Shown: piece after piece, positions 11,574-25,100 of the stretch
Layout of the letters: every line of letters starts with the position of its first letter
How positions within the stretch are numbered: the stretch's first letter is position 1
Source of the DNA: Bigelowiella natans CCMP2755
Taxonomy: Eukaryota > Cercozoa > Chlorarachniophyceae
Assembly: GCA_000320545.1 (NCBI GenBank)
Contig: ADNK01000278.1
Span: 1 to 37,500 of the forward strand
DNA length: 37,500 nt
Reading direction: 5' to 3'
Notes under the pieces: model-generated
What the model was told of the DNA's origin: nothing
The model's database searches: none
What the model saw: the letters and a program-made list of their open reading frames with translations, nothing else
Translations under genes and position numbers: made by a program

Positions 11574-13585
11574 CGCTCTCTCTTTCTCTCTTTGCGCGCG
11601 CGTGTGTATTTGTGTGTGTGTGTGTGTGTGTTTGCTGCATATGTTTGTACTTCATACCCATCTCATGGGCTACAACCGCTGCATTATAGAATGAACGGCC
11701 ATCCGTAACCTGGATTGCAATTGATCAACACATCAACACCATGTCTACACTGTGTCGATGTCAATCCACACCTGATTTATACCTACAGAAAATCTGGTAT
11801 CGCACATGCTCCCCACATAGGCTAGGCCTATTGTTGAATCTGAAACCATTATAATGTAGTGAGATTGTAAGTAATTCTGATAAAATTTTATTGTAATATA
11901 TTTTTAAAAAAGCACCCTGAAAATTGAATCCTGGAAAAACTTGTACATTATCAAAGGTGCCAAAGAGATTCCTGATGCCGTTCTGCCATGAATATATGCA
12001 TATTTAAAGTAACTGTAACTATGGAGAGCGTTTCTAGATACCTGATTCTGGCTGATATAAACTCCCACTGAATCAAGATATGCCGAAGGATCGATTTCAT
12101 TGTTACCAATTGACGTCAAAGAACTTTGGACAGAGGGTGGCATAGAGCTGCGGTATGTCAACTGCCCTATCAAACGGATCTGTACCTAATGGTCTATCTA
12201 TCACGGCATTTTACACTGTCGGTTTTACTAGAGAGGACTCACATCACACGTAAAGGAAGGAGCTGTAATTCCTGGATAACTTCTACCATCCACTAAGCCG
12301 CCAGCATAATAACTAAAATATTAATAAGCTTATTGTAAGTCGTCAATAGTATGTCATTTCCTTACGCAGCCAAGAAGGAGAAAATCAAATTTGTGTTCGC
12401 TTCAGTACTCTGAGCAATTGAAAGTCATATTTCAGATACAGTATCAGTTAACATCAAAAAGACTTACTGTTTGTTGAATATCAAATCGTCTGACATCGTT
12501 TATGATGAGTAGTTCAACAATTTTCATTGGAAAATTGGCGCACTGAGGTTGGTTTTGTCGTCAATGATCATATCTAATATTTTCCAAAACGTATACCTCG
12601 TTCGCTCTTAGTGGTTTAGTAGCATGATTTTCATCTTGTTTGTGGCCCTCCATCGAAAGTACATGCATATTTTGTTGCTCTAAAAAAATGCGAGGAAATT
12701 TTCAAATAAGTTCAATATCCTATCCTTGTATATAATATGACCGTGTGCTTCATGGTGGTGAGAGACCCCGCATTTTGCGTTCTCTTTGTCAGGCGTATAA
12801 TCCGAAACTTTGTGGACAAAATGCCTGCAGATGTTGTAAAAGGAATACACCAATTCCATCAAACGTCAGGCTGTTGGTAAACTAAATGCAAAACATTCGG
12901 ATTTGAACCTCTTGTGCTCTGATATGTATTCAATGTTATATGAGTCCCCATCGAGACTAAAGATTCCATGGACACCCCCTAAATACAAGATTCGTTATGC
13001 ATATCTTGGAAGCACAGAATAATTCACCTTGACATGTGGAGAAAAAACATGTGTTGTTCACGGAGGTAGCTGCATCTTGGGTTGTTAATATTCCAGCATA
13101 ATAGCATTGGGTAACTCCCTTCATAATAAATATCACATAGATTCCATTACGAGTGAGACCACAGATACCTATTATGAAACGACCTTCGTGATAGAATGAA
13201 GCTTGCCACCATCCATGTGAATTTCTTTGTATCCTTCCCCAAATATATCATTTTTCCTCGATCCAGTTAGAACGATTTCTCTAAATAATTGTTCGTATTG
13301 TGATTTCTTAATTGGGAACCTAAGTAACCTGGTCATTCACCTGCCATAAGCCGTAAAAGTCACATTTATATTATCTGGATGTGTCCCCGGCTGGACGTCT
13401 AGAAGATCGACATTTTGGGATCCTTGCACATTTGGGAAAACCTTGGGAATGTTAACTGTGAAAAGTTTATTCAATTTCGCTTAGTTTATCACCTTCAAGT
13501 CCCTGATTTCAGCCTCATCGTTACGGACGGCCATCGCTATGCTTACAACCGACTGGAAAAGGAAGACGTACCATAAAACCCTCAT
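9234..13585 (-). CDS. ADAM-like transmembrane metalloprotease with cytoplasmic WW domain
   Basis: About 31 exons, roughly 800 residues, type I membrane protein. Start MRVLWYVFLFQSVVSIAMA is a signal peptide (ATG at 13583-13585). Then a prodomain with a possible cysteine switch (KCGVS), and a reprolysin catalytic domain beginning MKIVELLIINDVRRF. The zinc site AHEMGHNFNMQHD is assembled across an intron and followed by the Met-turn VMSA. Next come a disintegrin-like region (LPLDGPICGDGQ, HPECDIEDTCSGSSADCP), a cysteine-rich region (YQNPGTPCN) and an EGF-like stretch. A membrane span (TLALILVAA plus LVGAAIIAAVFY) is followed at once by CCCC. The about 90-residue tail ends in a WW domain: LPPNWTMNYRSDGIPYYFN then GQSLWEKP, stop TAG at 9234-9236. 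The first exon junction is ambiguous (phase closes only with a donor after GCCGTCC). The rest is phase-consistent. Expected role: ectodomain shedding, with the tail binding proline-rich partners (inference). Confidence 0.88.
11543..11632. repeat. CT plus GT microsatellite inside the zinc-motif intron
   Basis: A (CT)n tract at about 11543-11592 is followed by CG/GT repeats to about 11632. It lies inside the ADAM-like gene's intron that splits HEMG from HNFNMQHD. Confidence 0.85.
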
Positions 13586-14203
13586 CACCGAGTCTTCCCT
13601 ATAGCCTTTCAACAGCAACATAAATTTAAACAATGACACAAGGAAGGCACGAATCCTCTGTAGGGTCTTTTATCATACCCGCTGAACACTTACATTTTAA
13701 CTCAGATTTGGCAGAAACTCTTGTGTCGCCACTCACTATTCGGACCTCTTTTTTAAAAAGAGAACCTCGATATTTTGTTTTCGATTTAGCCATACAGCAG
13801 GTCTATTTCTGGATCGCGTGTCACTCGTGTCGGAAGATTTGACCATATTTTGCAATCGAGATCTGAATCTTACAACGAATTCGTGGGCACTTTGTGCTGC
13901 GACATGGCCAAGAAACACGTTTTACCAGTGGTAGGATGTATTCTCAGATCTGCGACAACCATGGACGTATCGGCACAAGTACTTGACCGATTTATTCCTG
14001 AACGAACTTTAGTTCTGTTCCATCCGATAGCTAGCCAAGAAATCCGTCACGCTAGTTCAGCTTTCCTTCCGGTGCCGTACAACGCAAAATGAACACACAG
14101 CAGAAAAGCAGGCCATTCGAATTCACGTTCCAAATTATGCTATATTCCCCTGAATTTTAAGGATACGACAACCCAATCATGACGCTGTTCAATCATTTCC
14201 TTC
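13586..14203. promoter_or_regulatory. Divergent spacer (about 620 bp)
   Basis: Lies between the ADAM-like start (-) and the disordered-protein start (+). An 80-codon open frame at 13850-14092 has no recognisable domain and no neighbouring exon I can join, so it is not called a gene. A promoter role for both neighbours is inferred from layout. Confidence 0.35.
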
Positions 14204-15036
14204 ATGCTTCAAAGAAACAAACAACACAAAACAAGTTCGAGGGAGGGGCAACCACACAAGATGAAGAACAACGAGAAAGAAAAATTCCAGAGAACACTAA
14301 GCCCTTTGCCCTTGTCACCTAAAACCAGGTCCCATCGTCGTGGCTCCACCGGAGGAATCGAAACACCTCCACCCCGATCAACTCGACGAGGGCAAGATTC
14401 TCAAGGTCGCAGACACTCTGCCCCGCAACTAATATATCGTTCACCAGTGGCTTCTCCTCTCTCAAATTTCGCCTTCAAACTAGATAAACATGGTAAAAAA
14501 TAATTGTTATAATTATGACTCCTCATATTTCTAAATTATTTATTTGTTCAATTTTCCACATTCTAGGCAAAATAACGTTGAGTCGGAGCCCACGTTTTAC
14601 CATCATTTCCATAGATGAAAATGAGGGAGAGATTAAGGGCATGAATTTGACTTCTCCCAAAAATGATTCAACTGTCAGTCCTTCCACAAAATCCAGAGAA
14701 CGATCAGAAAAATCTTCGCCGAATAGACCCCCGAGGAAAAGAATGGGTGCTGATTATAGCCTATATGATAAAAAGATACTTTCATCCTTATCATCCTATA
14801 AAGGTCATCAACGAAATCGAAAATCGAATGAGAATTCATTTAAAAGTTGGTGGGGATGTTCTTGTCGGAATTCTCAAATCTTATCAGATGATGACGAAGA
14901 TTTTGATGACCACAATATGAAATCTACAAGTCAATCTGTGTTAGGCGACAATGTTCGCGATGACGAGAATGCGAGCTATGGTGTTGGATACTATGCGGTT
15001 GTACCACCGAAAACGATGCCAGCGACTCCTAGATAA
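14204..15036 (+). CDS. Hypothetical disordered Ser/Arg/Pro-rich protein
   Basis: Two exons, 14204-14492 and 14567-15036, joined in phase 1 by a 74-bp intron, give 252 residues. An in-frame stop just upstream (14180) limits the start to Met 14204 or 14258. The protein is highly charged and low in hydrophobics, with many S/T-P and basic sites (LSPLPLSPKTRSHRRGS, SRSPRFTIISIDENEGE). A tryptophan/cysteine patch SWWGCSCRN and an acidic run DDDEDFDDH follow. It ends VVPPKTMPATPR. No folded domain is recognised. The S/T-P sites would suit a kinase-regulated adaptor, but that is a guess. Confidence 0.72.
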
Positions 15037-16185
15037 AATTGCAAGCCATGAGAAACGACTAGAACCACAATAAAACGATTAAAAAAGTAGGCATTTCAAC
15101 TAACAAAATTGTAACATGTCACCCAAGCAAAAAAAGTGAATTTGTAAATCATGTGATTTGAACATTTCACATTTTCACACACATACAGACTTAAAGTTCG
15201 AATTATTTTATATAATGTGATAAACGAGAGTGTAGAATGATGCGACAATGATGTGCGCCAGACAATTGAGTCACTCTAGCATTCATGGCGGATAGATCTA
15301 GATGTTCGCAATCTTTAGACCTAGATGGGCATGCTAGCACGTAAAAGCAAACATGAGCTGTTGTGAGCCAGTCACGTCGCTGATTCGTTTCATTTTGGAA
15401 GAGCGCTCCTTTGCTAGCTAGCTAGCTAGCTTCAATTTTGTGTACTCTGCCTGCTACCTGCACGTGCAACTTGTCTAGCTAGCTAGCACTGCTAGACTGG
15501 AGCATTTGGCAACATCCCCAGCTAGCACAGCCACCAAACCATTGCACTCTGCACTCCAGCACTGTCAGGAAACCCAGAAACGCTGGAACGCTAGAACGAT
15601 CATTTTCTAGTTTTGCGTGAGGTCGTCATTCATGATGATCCATTGATTGTCTAGATTGTTCCAGTTCTCATGGTTCTGCACACCTAACTAGCTAACTGAG
15701 CTAGCTAGCTAGACACATGTAGACAGTCTAGACGTGCGCCAAGCTAGCTAGCTAGCGACATCTAGACAAAATGTTTGTGACTAGACGAGGAGAATCTGGA
15801 CATCTCCAACCTGTCTCACTAGCTTGTCTAGCTTGTCACGGAATTTCTAGCGTGCGCGTGCAGCCAGCAGAGCAGCAGAGCAGCAGAGTATCGCTACATC
15901 AATTTAGCGATCATGGCATTTGAAGATCAATCCCAGCTAGTCCATCTAGTGTTGGCAACTCTAGACCTACATTAGAACTGGCATTTTTAGATTCCAGATT
16001 GAGTGTGCATCACATGGATGCGGCTGCCATGTCATGATCATGCATTCATGAGAGCAATCAGTGAATGCGACAAGCATCATAACACATTTTGATCTGAAAT
16101 GAAACACATGAGATTCACAGATTCATCCAACTTCCAATTTAATGTGTACGTATTTGCACTGCCTGCGAGTGCTACCTCGTGCTGC
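15037..16185. other. Largest convergent spacer; CTAG/GCTAGC island
   Basis: Lies between the stop of the disordered-protein gene (+) and the stop of the kinesin fusion gene (-). About 15,250-16,050 is the most extreme island in the window: runs of (CTAG)n near 15,415-15,430, 15,475-15,487, 15,700-15,712 and 15,745-15,757, plus many isolated CTAG and CATG sites and a short CAGCAGAG repeat near 15,865. No exon, tRNA or known element was found. Confidence 0.65.
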
Positions 16186-19100
16186 CTACATCGCATTTAT
16201 CTTTTTAACACAACTGGCTTCATCTTCACAATTGGAGGAGCTTCGAACCGTTTTTTGGGTTCCGCCAACAATCTAATCATAATGGACAAAATGACATCAT
16301 TAACACAAGGTGAAAGAAATTTAACGGAAACAATTCTTACTTCAGAAGTTGCTGACAAGAGTTCATTAGCTCTAAGAATCGCATTTCTACGCGTTGCACT
16401 GGTTATTCCCAGAACAGAAAGAAAATTATTGGCTGAACCAGATAAGCTCTACCTAATTTACCTATAGGTCTAGATTTCGATTCTGTAGCAGTGTTGGAGC
16501 TCGAAACGGTCAGTTTTGCTCCCGCAGTTGCTCCTAACATCTTAAATTAACAACCAACAAAATTTCAAAAGTAAATCTTTGGTTTAACGTAAAACCTTAA
16601 TTTGATATGAACCTTAATTTGCTCAGCGTTCACTGCAGCAATGTCTCGTTTGAATTTCCTTTGAACCTATTGTTATGAAGTATCCTATTGGTTATGAATT
16701 AAGGGTACATTCAATTACAATAATAAAGACCCTATCTAGAGTAAGTTCAAGCGCTTCCATTGCTAGATTTTTCCTCTTCAGTTGTTCACGGACACTTAAC
16801 TCAGACTGGATATGAGAACAAGAGCGCCTTTAATTTTGAAATACAATGTATTTAAAGTTGAAGTAGTAACTATTGGTCTCTTGAAGAATGGATTCTCAAG
16901 CACAGGTGTGTTTAAATCCCAATCACTTCCGTAGACAGTTGGTTGCTTGTCTCCATTCTTTAATTCCTCATTAGAAGGGACCTCGTTCATATCCCGCTTG
17001 ACTACCCTAGAGAGCTGAGCAAGGAATGGAATCCGATTGTTTTGATTTCTTTTCTTACTTCGATCGAGATTCCGCTTAGCTGTTGGATTTCCTATGGATA
17101 AAAATTTACTAATTTTATCACTGCAAGAAATATTAATATATTAGTTATTGACCTAATTTGGCAGCTTCTTTCCAGTAACTAAAATTAACACAAAATTAGG
17201 AGAGGCTTTTGAATAAATATGTTGGAGACCTTATGGCTTTCGCGGAATCCTTAGGTGTCCCAGTGCCATTGAAATAGCAAACGCCTGGATTATGGACTGT
17301 AAACTGTTTGATATAGATTAATACTAAGGATATTGACCTAGGTTGGTCAATGCAGCTGCGTCGCCCATCTTTGCAGCCTACCCAAAACATCGTTCGATAG
17401 ATTATGTTTGTGATATATTTGATCTTCGTACCTTTTCATAGAGTTCAATAGCTTTCTTGAAGTCTTTCTCGCAGCCCATTCCCTTTTTGTAACATACTCC
17501 AAGGTTGCATATATCCGTGGGATTTCCTGGAAGGAGAGATTAGGATACATTCCACAAACTCCTAGCGAATAGTTGTCACCTATTTCAGCTGCCTTTTTGA
17601 AATATTCGAAAGCTTTTTTCTGTTCATTATCAAGAGCTTAGAATGCATATGGTGGCATCTTACCTTCCAGTGTATACCTGGTTTTTGTCCACACCAACAC
17701 CTTTCGCATAACATACTGCGAGACTGGACATGGCCATTGCATCCCCTGTTGAATCCAGTTGTTCAAGAACTCCACTGAACATAACTACCAACATACTACC
17801 TAACATAGCAGCTCTGTGGTAATACTTGATCCCTTTAGTTGTATCTTTGTCTACACCAATTCCCTTCATGTAACACCTTGATATTTATAAAAGAGCGTTC
17901 TTGGCACTAGCCTTATGTAATTAAAACTGATCCAACCAAAACTTTCAAAATGTTACCAGCCGAGTTTTTGATTTCCCACAGGATCCCCCAGGTTTGCGCT
18001 TTGCCGAAATAGTCCAAATGCCTAATGTGTAAGTGAAATCAACATTTATCCAACAAAGATGATCTTTATTCATCTCCAACAAAGATGATCTTTACTCAAT
18101 GTACCTGTTGATTATATGTACTTTTCCCGCTGGATGAGACCTAACATAATTATACTTCGAGATCACAATGAGAAAGAGATTTAGATACATGCTTATTTTA
18201 TGCGCAGCACAGCGGGCATTAGAGAAAAAAAGGTCATTAACCTCAATACGTACCACACATTTTGCCAGGTCACTGTACGCAGCAGCGTTTCCTGCATGAT
18301 ACCAAGATATTACCAAGTGGATGCATACCAGCAAGTTATCCAAACCATTTCCTGCTGCCTTTTTGTATTGAGCTATTGCCTTCCTCATATTAGCTTCTAC
18401 ACCGATGCCTATGTGAAGTATACCAAGGATAATGACGGATAATACCAAGAAACACCAATGCACGGGCTACCCTTTTCATAGCAGAATCCAACTCCCCGAA
18501 CTCCTTCCAGACTACCCCTTCAAGATAATAAAAACGATCAGATACGGACTGAGGGTAGATAATACGATAAACAATTTTTTCATTGCCCTGTTGAACCATT
18601 TCCATGCTTCTTTTTCATCCTCTTCTGTTCCAATTCCCAAAGCATAACACCACGCGAGCTTAGCAATTCCATCGGGGAGACCAACTTTCTTTGACTGAGA
18701 TAACAATAGGCAGCGCACTTGAAAATTAAAATAATAGAAACTTAAAAAATTATGCTACTTTTTGATAGTATTCGAAGGCTCTTTCCCCATCTTTTTCGAC
18801 CCCTTTAGCTTGTTCGTAGCATTCACCTGTAATATTTTGTTTGTGAAGATGGGAGTTCGACTTTATCTTGAGATATTCATCAAAAGAATTATCACCAATT
18901 CTTAGCATTGCTCGAGGGTCTCCTCTTTCTGCAGCCTGGAATAGACATACTACTTTTGAAATCAAGTTTCGTCTGCAAATCGCTTGAACGTATTACCAAC
19001 TGGTATGTGGTAAATGCCATTGATAGATCCCTTCTGATTCCGACCTGGAGGGAAAAGTCCAAACAACATATTAATGTCTTGCTCTACCCTTCTTAGTGAT

Positions 19101-22100
19101 CTTCCGACCCCGCGCTCGTAGCAGTCACCCAGAGCTAACATGCTGCCGATAGAGCCTAATTTTACTGCTTTCGAGAATAGTCTGACAGCATTTTCGGGAT
19201 CCTAGTATGTTGGTATGTTATTGGCTTTTAGTAACAATTTAGAAAAACGATATTTGTTTTACTCCATACTTGGGCTACTCCTGTTCCGTTCATAAAGCAT
19301 CGGCCTGAATGCATTTAAAATGTCTCACAGTTACCACTTTCTAGCTCAACAACAGTTCAGATACCAAGCCTCAGGAATGACTCCGCATCACCTGTGAAAC
19401 CATTTTTCATAAATACAAACATATGGGGTCCTTTTGTTGTTGTACTTCCTTACCAAGATGAGCAGCCTCTGTGTATAACTCGACAGCTCTTCCATAATCC
19501 TTCGCAGTCTACAAAGACCAACTAAGTTTTATTGAATCTATTGTCGCTGGTTGGTTGAGGATTACCCCTTTTCCATTGTAGTAACACTTCGCAAGATAGT
19601 ATTTACCGGTAGGATCACCCATGCTTGCTGCCTGGAAAAGATTAGAAATTCTGTCTTACACCTATCTATCTTCCAGCTTTCCGCTGTGATCAACGATTAC
19701 TCTTTTGAATAGTAAAAAGGCTCTCTTCACATCCTTCGCCGATAGGAAACATTTACCCAAGTATGTGAATGCTGCATACCATGAAGTTAGTTATCGGAAT
19801 AACGGTACTAGTGTCTCAAGAGATGTAACCGGCAGCATGCCCTCCTTCTGCAGCCTTTTCATAGTAACGCACAGCTTTCTTTTCGTTAATTTTGGTTCCG
19901 ATCCCTTGCGTGGACAGAGTGTCAGAGATAAACAAGCCCAACGATGCTGATGCATGACAATTCCGGGAAAAGCTTACCATGATGATAACAGTATCCCAGT
20001 CCACAAAGTGCAGCAACATTCTGCAACAAAGCAAAATAACAGTAGTTGCAAAGATGAGGTATTAAAAAGAAGCTTGACACACACTATTCCAAAACCAATA
20101 CGAACAGACTGTATGTTATACCTTATCTTCGCTCTCTTCCTTAAACATTCGAACCGCTGGAAGATCATTACAATAGAGAACGATGAAATATGAAGGTCAC
20201 ATTAACCACTTATATTCTTCACAAGAGAGATTTCTACAATACCGATGTCTTGGTCGCGAATTACTCCTTCTCCCTTTGCGTAGCACCTTAACAATAGCCA
20301 GATAAATTATGTGTGAATGATGAAATCAAATTCGTTTTGAGCTTTACACTACCATGCGAGCCTGACTCGAGCGTCGGAGTGGCTGGGGTCAAAGAAAAAA
20401 ACATCTCTGTGTCTGTTTGCCCGTGTACACATGAATCTTGTGTGACAAAGTTTTCATGTGTAGTGAGAGTAACCCTTGCAGGGATGCCTTTTGGTAAAGC
20501 TCCACAGCTCTTGATGTATCTTTCTCTAAACCAATGCCTATGAGATTGGAATGGTATAACATTTCTGCCGCAGGACAAGGCTTTCGTTTAGTTTCTGACC
20601 AAGCCGATAGCAGTTAGCAAGCTCCGTAATTGCATTCAGGTCTTCTTCAAGGGGTTTGCTCTGATAAGGTATGAACTCAGAAATGCTGCATGCTCCAGAC
20701 ACATATACTCACAAAATTCCCCGAAATTGTAGTCTACCTGGTAGATTTCAACGGCCTTTGCAGGATCACGTCGGACGCCTTCAAATAGAAACTAAGTTGA
20801 AAGGAGTTTTTATTCCCAAAATATGTCTGTTCCTTGTACCCTTTCCGAGAATATAACACTTAGCCAACGAAAGGAGCGCTTCTGCATTACCCATGGCAGC
20901 TTTCTGTAGCATGTGATTCAGTTCAGTCTCTAGCCACATCTAGGCCATGGAGTGAACGATGTTAATGTAAAACCTTTTCGTATGCCTTAACCACTTTTGC
21001 AGCAGCTTTTTCGTACTTCTCAACAGCCTAACCAAGAACATTTCTGAAACAAATGATCGCCTTGATGAAAATCTTCACCCTTTCCATTTTTTCGGGATGC
21101 TCTTTCATATCTTTTATCTCGGCCGCAGCCTTTGCCTTAGCTTTTTTCAAGGGATCTATTAATAAATGCATGAAAATAAAAAGTGCCCTCGTCAATAGAT
21201 CAGGGGAATGACGCACCTCCAAGCATTTTCAGGGCCTTTTCTCCCTTGCGTCGCGTTATATCCGCAGCTGTCAATCCTTGTATTTGTACATTTTCTTGGA
21301 CGTTAGACTGAATCATATTTTTGCATTCCATAATAGAGACCTTGATTGTCTCTAATCTTCAAGTTTGCCCCAGCTTTCACCAGGATCTCTGCCATTCTCT
21401 GATTTTGGACTATGGCAAACATTAAATCACAAGGGATTCAAGCGAATTATCAATTACTTGGGAATAACCTCTCGAAGCGAGTATTAATGGTGTAGCCCCA
21501 GTCTCATCCTACGAATTATTGCAATTACTTACATTTGTTGTAGATTACTACATGAAATATACTACCTGAGAATTGATGTTTGCCCCTTTTAATATAAGAT
21601 ACTTGACAATCTCCTCCCTGCCACAGAGAACTCCCTTTGTGTACAAAGAAACACTCGATGATATTCTTATGCGATTAAAGTTGGGCAATACCGTCATTAT
21701 AGGTGTTTGTTGCTCGGGGTTTCTGGACTCAATGTCTGCATCAACGTCTATTAGTCTTCGTACAATAAGCAACGAGCCCCCGACAGTCTGTAGGTATTTG
21801 TCGTCATTCCTACATTTCTATAGAAAATGGATGGAGATAAAACACTATTTTTGGTTAGCTTACCGCATCATGAATAAGATAGGTGTATGGTTTCAGAAGG
21901 AGGTGCCGAGAACTATCCAGAAATGTCCTAAATAGCCGAACAAAGTCTGTACATAAAACTCTGATAAAGAATCTCCTCTCACCCTTCGTCGCCTTTCTTT
22001 ATCGCAATCACTAAGTTCTGATGCAACGTAAAAAATGAATTCTTTCAGACTCTTCTCAGGAAGAATCGCTGGGAAAAGTCGTGATGTACATGAATATGCT

Positions 22101-25100
22101 CCTTTTTTGACTCGGTTGCCTCGGACACCAATTCTGTTTCAATCTAATGTAACAGGCTCAGGTTAAAATACAATGCGGATTATGAAATATTCTTCAGTAT
22201 ATCATATCTCAACCAACGCAGTGGCCATTATGCTTCTTCGACGACGGTCTTCCTTGGATGCTGGAACGAAATAATTAACTCAGTCAACGAAGAACTGCAT
22301 CTGATTCTCATCCTTGCTACCAATCACTTCATTTCTTGCTTCTGTATGGTTGCTCTTGATCTCACTTTCAACCTACAAGATGCAGCACAGTATTTAGAAT
22401 AATTGGATAATATGTATAGGTATCAATCGCTCCCTACCAATTTGGATGCTGACTTCACCTAAGAAAATGAAACATTTAGACTGGCTTTTATTTTGTCCAT
22501 ATAGGCTTTCATATTACTACCGTTTTGTTTGCAGGGGAAGTATCTGTGCTGTTCTTGCCACTTCGGATGGCACGAGGGGAGTCAAATGTTCCTGAAAACA
22601 AACGAAAGGATTGACAGTCATGAATTTGTCGAAGAATTTGATAAAATGGGGATAAAAATTTACCGTTTCCAGGCTGTAATGTCGGACCCGTTCCTGTTTC
22701 AGGTTTTAAATTTTCAACCTTCATAAAATATTGCGCTATTGTTATATCACCTTTACTCTCGTCATTACTATCCGAATGATCTACATCAATGCTGGACATT
22801 GAGTTCGAACGAGAATGCAAAGGCGAAACTAGAGCCTGAAATGTACACCATCAAAATACATCTAGGATCCTCTCACTGATACATCACCAAGGAATTCTGC
22901 TTAAGTATCTGGGGAGGGTTGGTCCTTCGCAGCCTTTGGAGGGATGCAGCACTAGTTGCAAAACATATTTTCAGATTAATTGAGTGTAAGAAAAGGGATC
23001 CACCTTGGGCTGTCACTGCCTGGTCTCCAGATTTCCTTTGTTTAAATAAAATCCTCTGTCAGTCTCGCCATTTACATGAAGCAAAGTATAGTGATATACA
23101 CTTACCGCGTTGCCGTCTACGCTGCTATTACCATTTTCATCGGCTAAAGTAATGTCCATGCTTCCTCCGGGGGTACGATAGTCGACACCTGAACGAAAAT
23201 TAAGAAGTTCACTCTACTCCTCAAAGTCAATGTTATAGATTACCTAACGAACCCACTGTCGTAATGCTATGGTTATCTTCTTCATATTCCCCGCCTTCTG
23301 CCTTGACCGAGAGATTTTCTGTCTTCTCATCTATGTCAAGAAGCATAGCTCAGCAAGGAAAGATACAGTCGAGGTCAGTCGCATACCAATCTCCTCCTCA
23401 ATAATAGGCTTGTCATCGGAATCTCTCTACCAAAAGTGATGATGAGAAACACTCAAAAAATGATCGCCATTTTTCCCTACCATTGCTGAGTATGAAGTTC
23501 CTGGACGGTCCGATCCCGAGGTTCCCGGACGTGCATCGCTTGCAATAGCGCCGTTTGCCGAAAGAATCGCAAGGTGTTCTTAAGGACAAGTTTTCTTTTT
23601 ATGCAATTGACATTTATGCGAATGCATTTCGGCTCTCATTACCCAGTTGCTCTTTTGACAGCTGCCCACCCTTTGTTAGTGCATTCTGTAACTCCTTTAT
23701 TGCCTAGATGGTAAGGTACTAATTCGCCTCAGTTGAAAGGTTTAGTTCAGGTTTTATACTACTTTATCCTTCTTTGAGATGACTTCTTTTAGCTGCTTAA
23801 CCAATTCCCTATACTGTTCCAGTGTCAACACTTCGTTCACCTTTGCCGGATGAAAATATAAATGATCAATTTGCTTGGGGAGGTGGAACAGAAACACAAT
23901 ACCATAGCTTTGTTTTTAACCGACTTTGCTCGAGTTGCGAATCGCAGTGTCGAAATAGTTTCTTTGATGTCACTAATATGAAAGTTATATTCGCTAAGTA
24001 AAGCATCTTGTAATTGAATATTTTACCTTCCATCTGGGGAGCAGCACACGACAAGTACGGTTTTTGAGTTCCCTCCCAAGGCATCCTAAGAGTAATCTTA
24101 TCACAACTCTGGGCTAGATTACTCATTGAATGCTACTATTCTAGAAAACTTAAACACTTTCAATAGCCTTGTGAGAGTAGAATCTCGAAATGGTACGTGT
24201 TTGTTCTTCTTAACCAGCGCCTTTATGCAATTTCCTATCGAAATTTAATAAGTTTGAGACCTCTACATGATACCAACAAAATTTGATGAAAACCTAAAGC
24301 TGAAAGAGATTTATTAATTGCCTTTGCCTCGTCGAAACTCTGCCCTTTAGCATTTGTCCTTTTTTGTGATTCACTCCCTGCAAGGTCGGCGAGATTCAAA
24401 GTGCCCTGAATATTCAATTTTTCAGCATCTAATTCCGAAAAACAAAATGAGTTCTGACCTCTAGCTGTGTTCCATTCGATAGTTTCTGAAGTCAATACAA
24501 TAAATTTTTTATTTGGATTGTCGTGTTAATTAGGATTTGAACACCTGGATAAGATTGATGATAAGAACGCTATGGGATCTCGAGGATTTGTCGTTCATGT
24601 CTGTCTTGTTGACCTATAACAGAATTGGAATTATTCAAATGCTTCCCATCCAAAGCGAAGTGTGAAAGATGCCTTTCTGTGCTTGCCGCCTTCGTTAATG
24701 ATTTTATATATTTCTTCTGGCTTGCTGCAGTACTCTTCTTTAGCACCCTTTAATCAAGTATTATAATGTGATCCAAAAATTAAGACTAGTTCTGAATATC
24801 ACCTGGATATACGTTGGACCACTGGGACGCATTCTCAATCTTAATGCAGGCCCTTTAGGGTTCAAAAGATCAAGCAACTTTTCCTATTATAGACTACATT
24901 TAGAACAGTAACTCGCCAATTCGTGTTCGTTTTGCACCTGATAAATCTCTACGAAGGAACACTTAATAAAAACTTGCTCTACTTCAGCCTGACATAATAT
25001 TTACGCATTCAAGACAGATATTGGTAGAAGAAAATGAAATATGGATGCCTTCGCATGAGTAACTGCAGCGAATAGTGCCTCTGCGCAACGAGGTATGATT

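Noticed and set aside
13850-14092. 80-codon open frame in the ADAM upstream spacer
   Set aside because: No domain, no joinable exons, and it sits in a divergent promoter region.
15400-15800. CTAG-rich island as a CRISPR array or satellite
   Set aside because: No regular repeat-spacer period; the short palindromes are irregularly placed.
16099-16467. 122-codon open frame on the + strand
   Set aside because: It lies opposite the last two kinesin-fusion exons, which have good splice sites and phase. The + frame has no domain.
20480-20500. A fourth apparent GCAT donor (AAG|GCATCC) in the Sel1 region
   Set aside because: Reading on to a normal GT donor gives YQKASLQG and joins in phase to [10 protein letters not shown], so GC is not needed.
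22080-22130. TGA ending the kinesin part before the ankyrin repeats
   Set aside because: A 48-bp GT-AG intron of typical size removes it and keeps phase 0 into the ankyrin exons.
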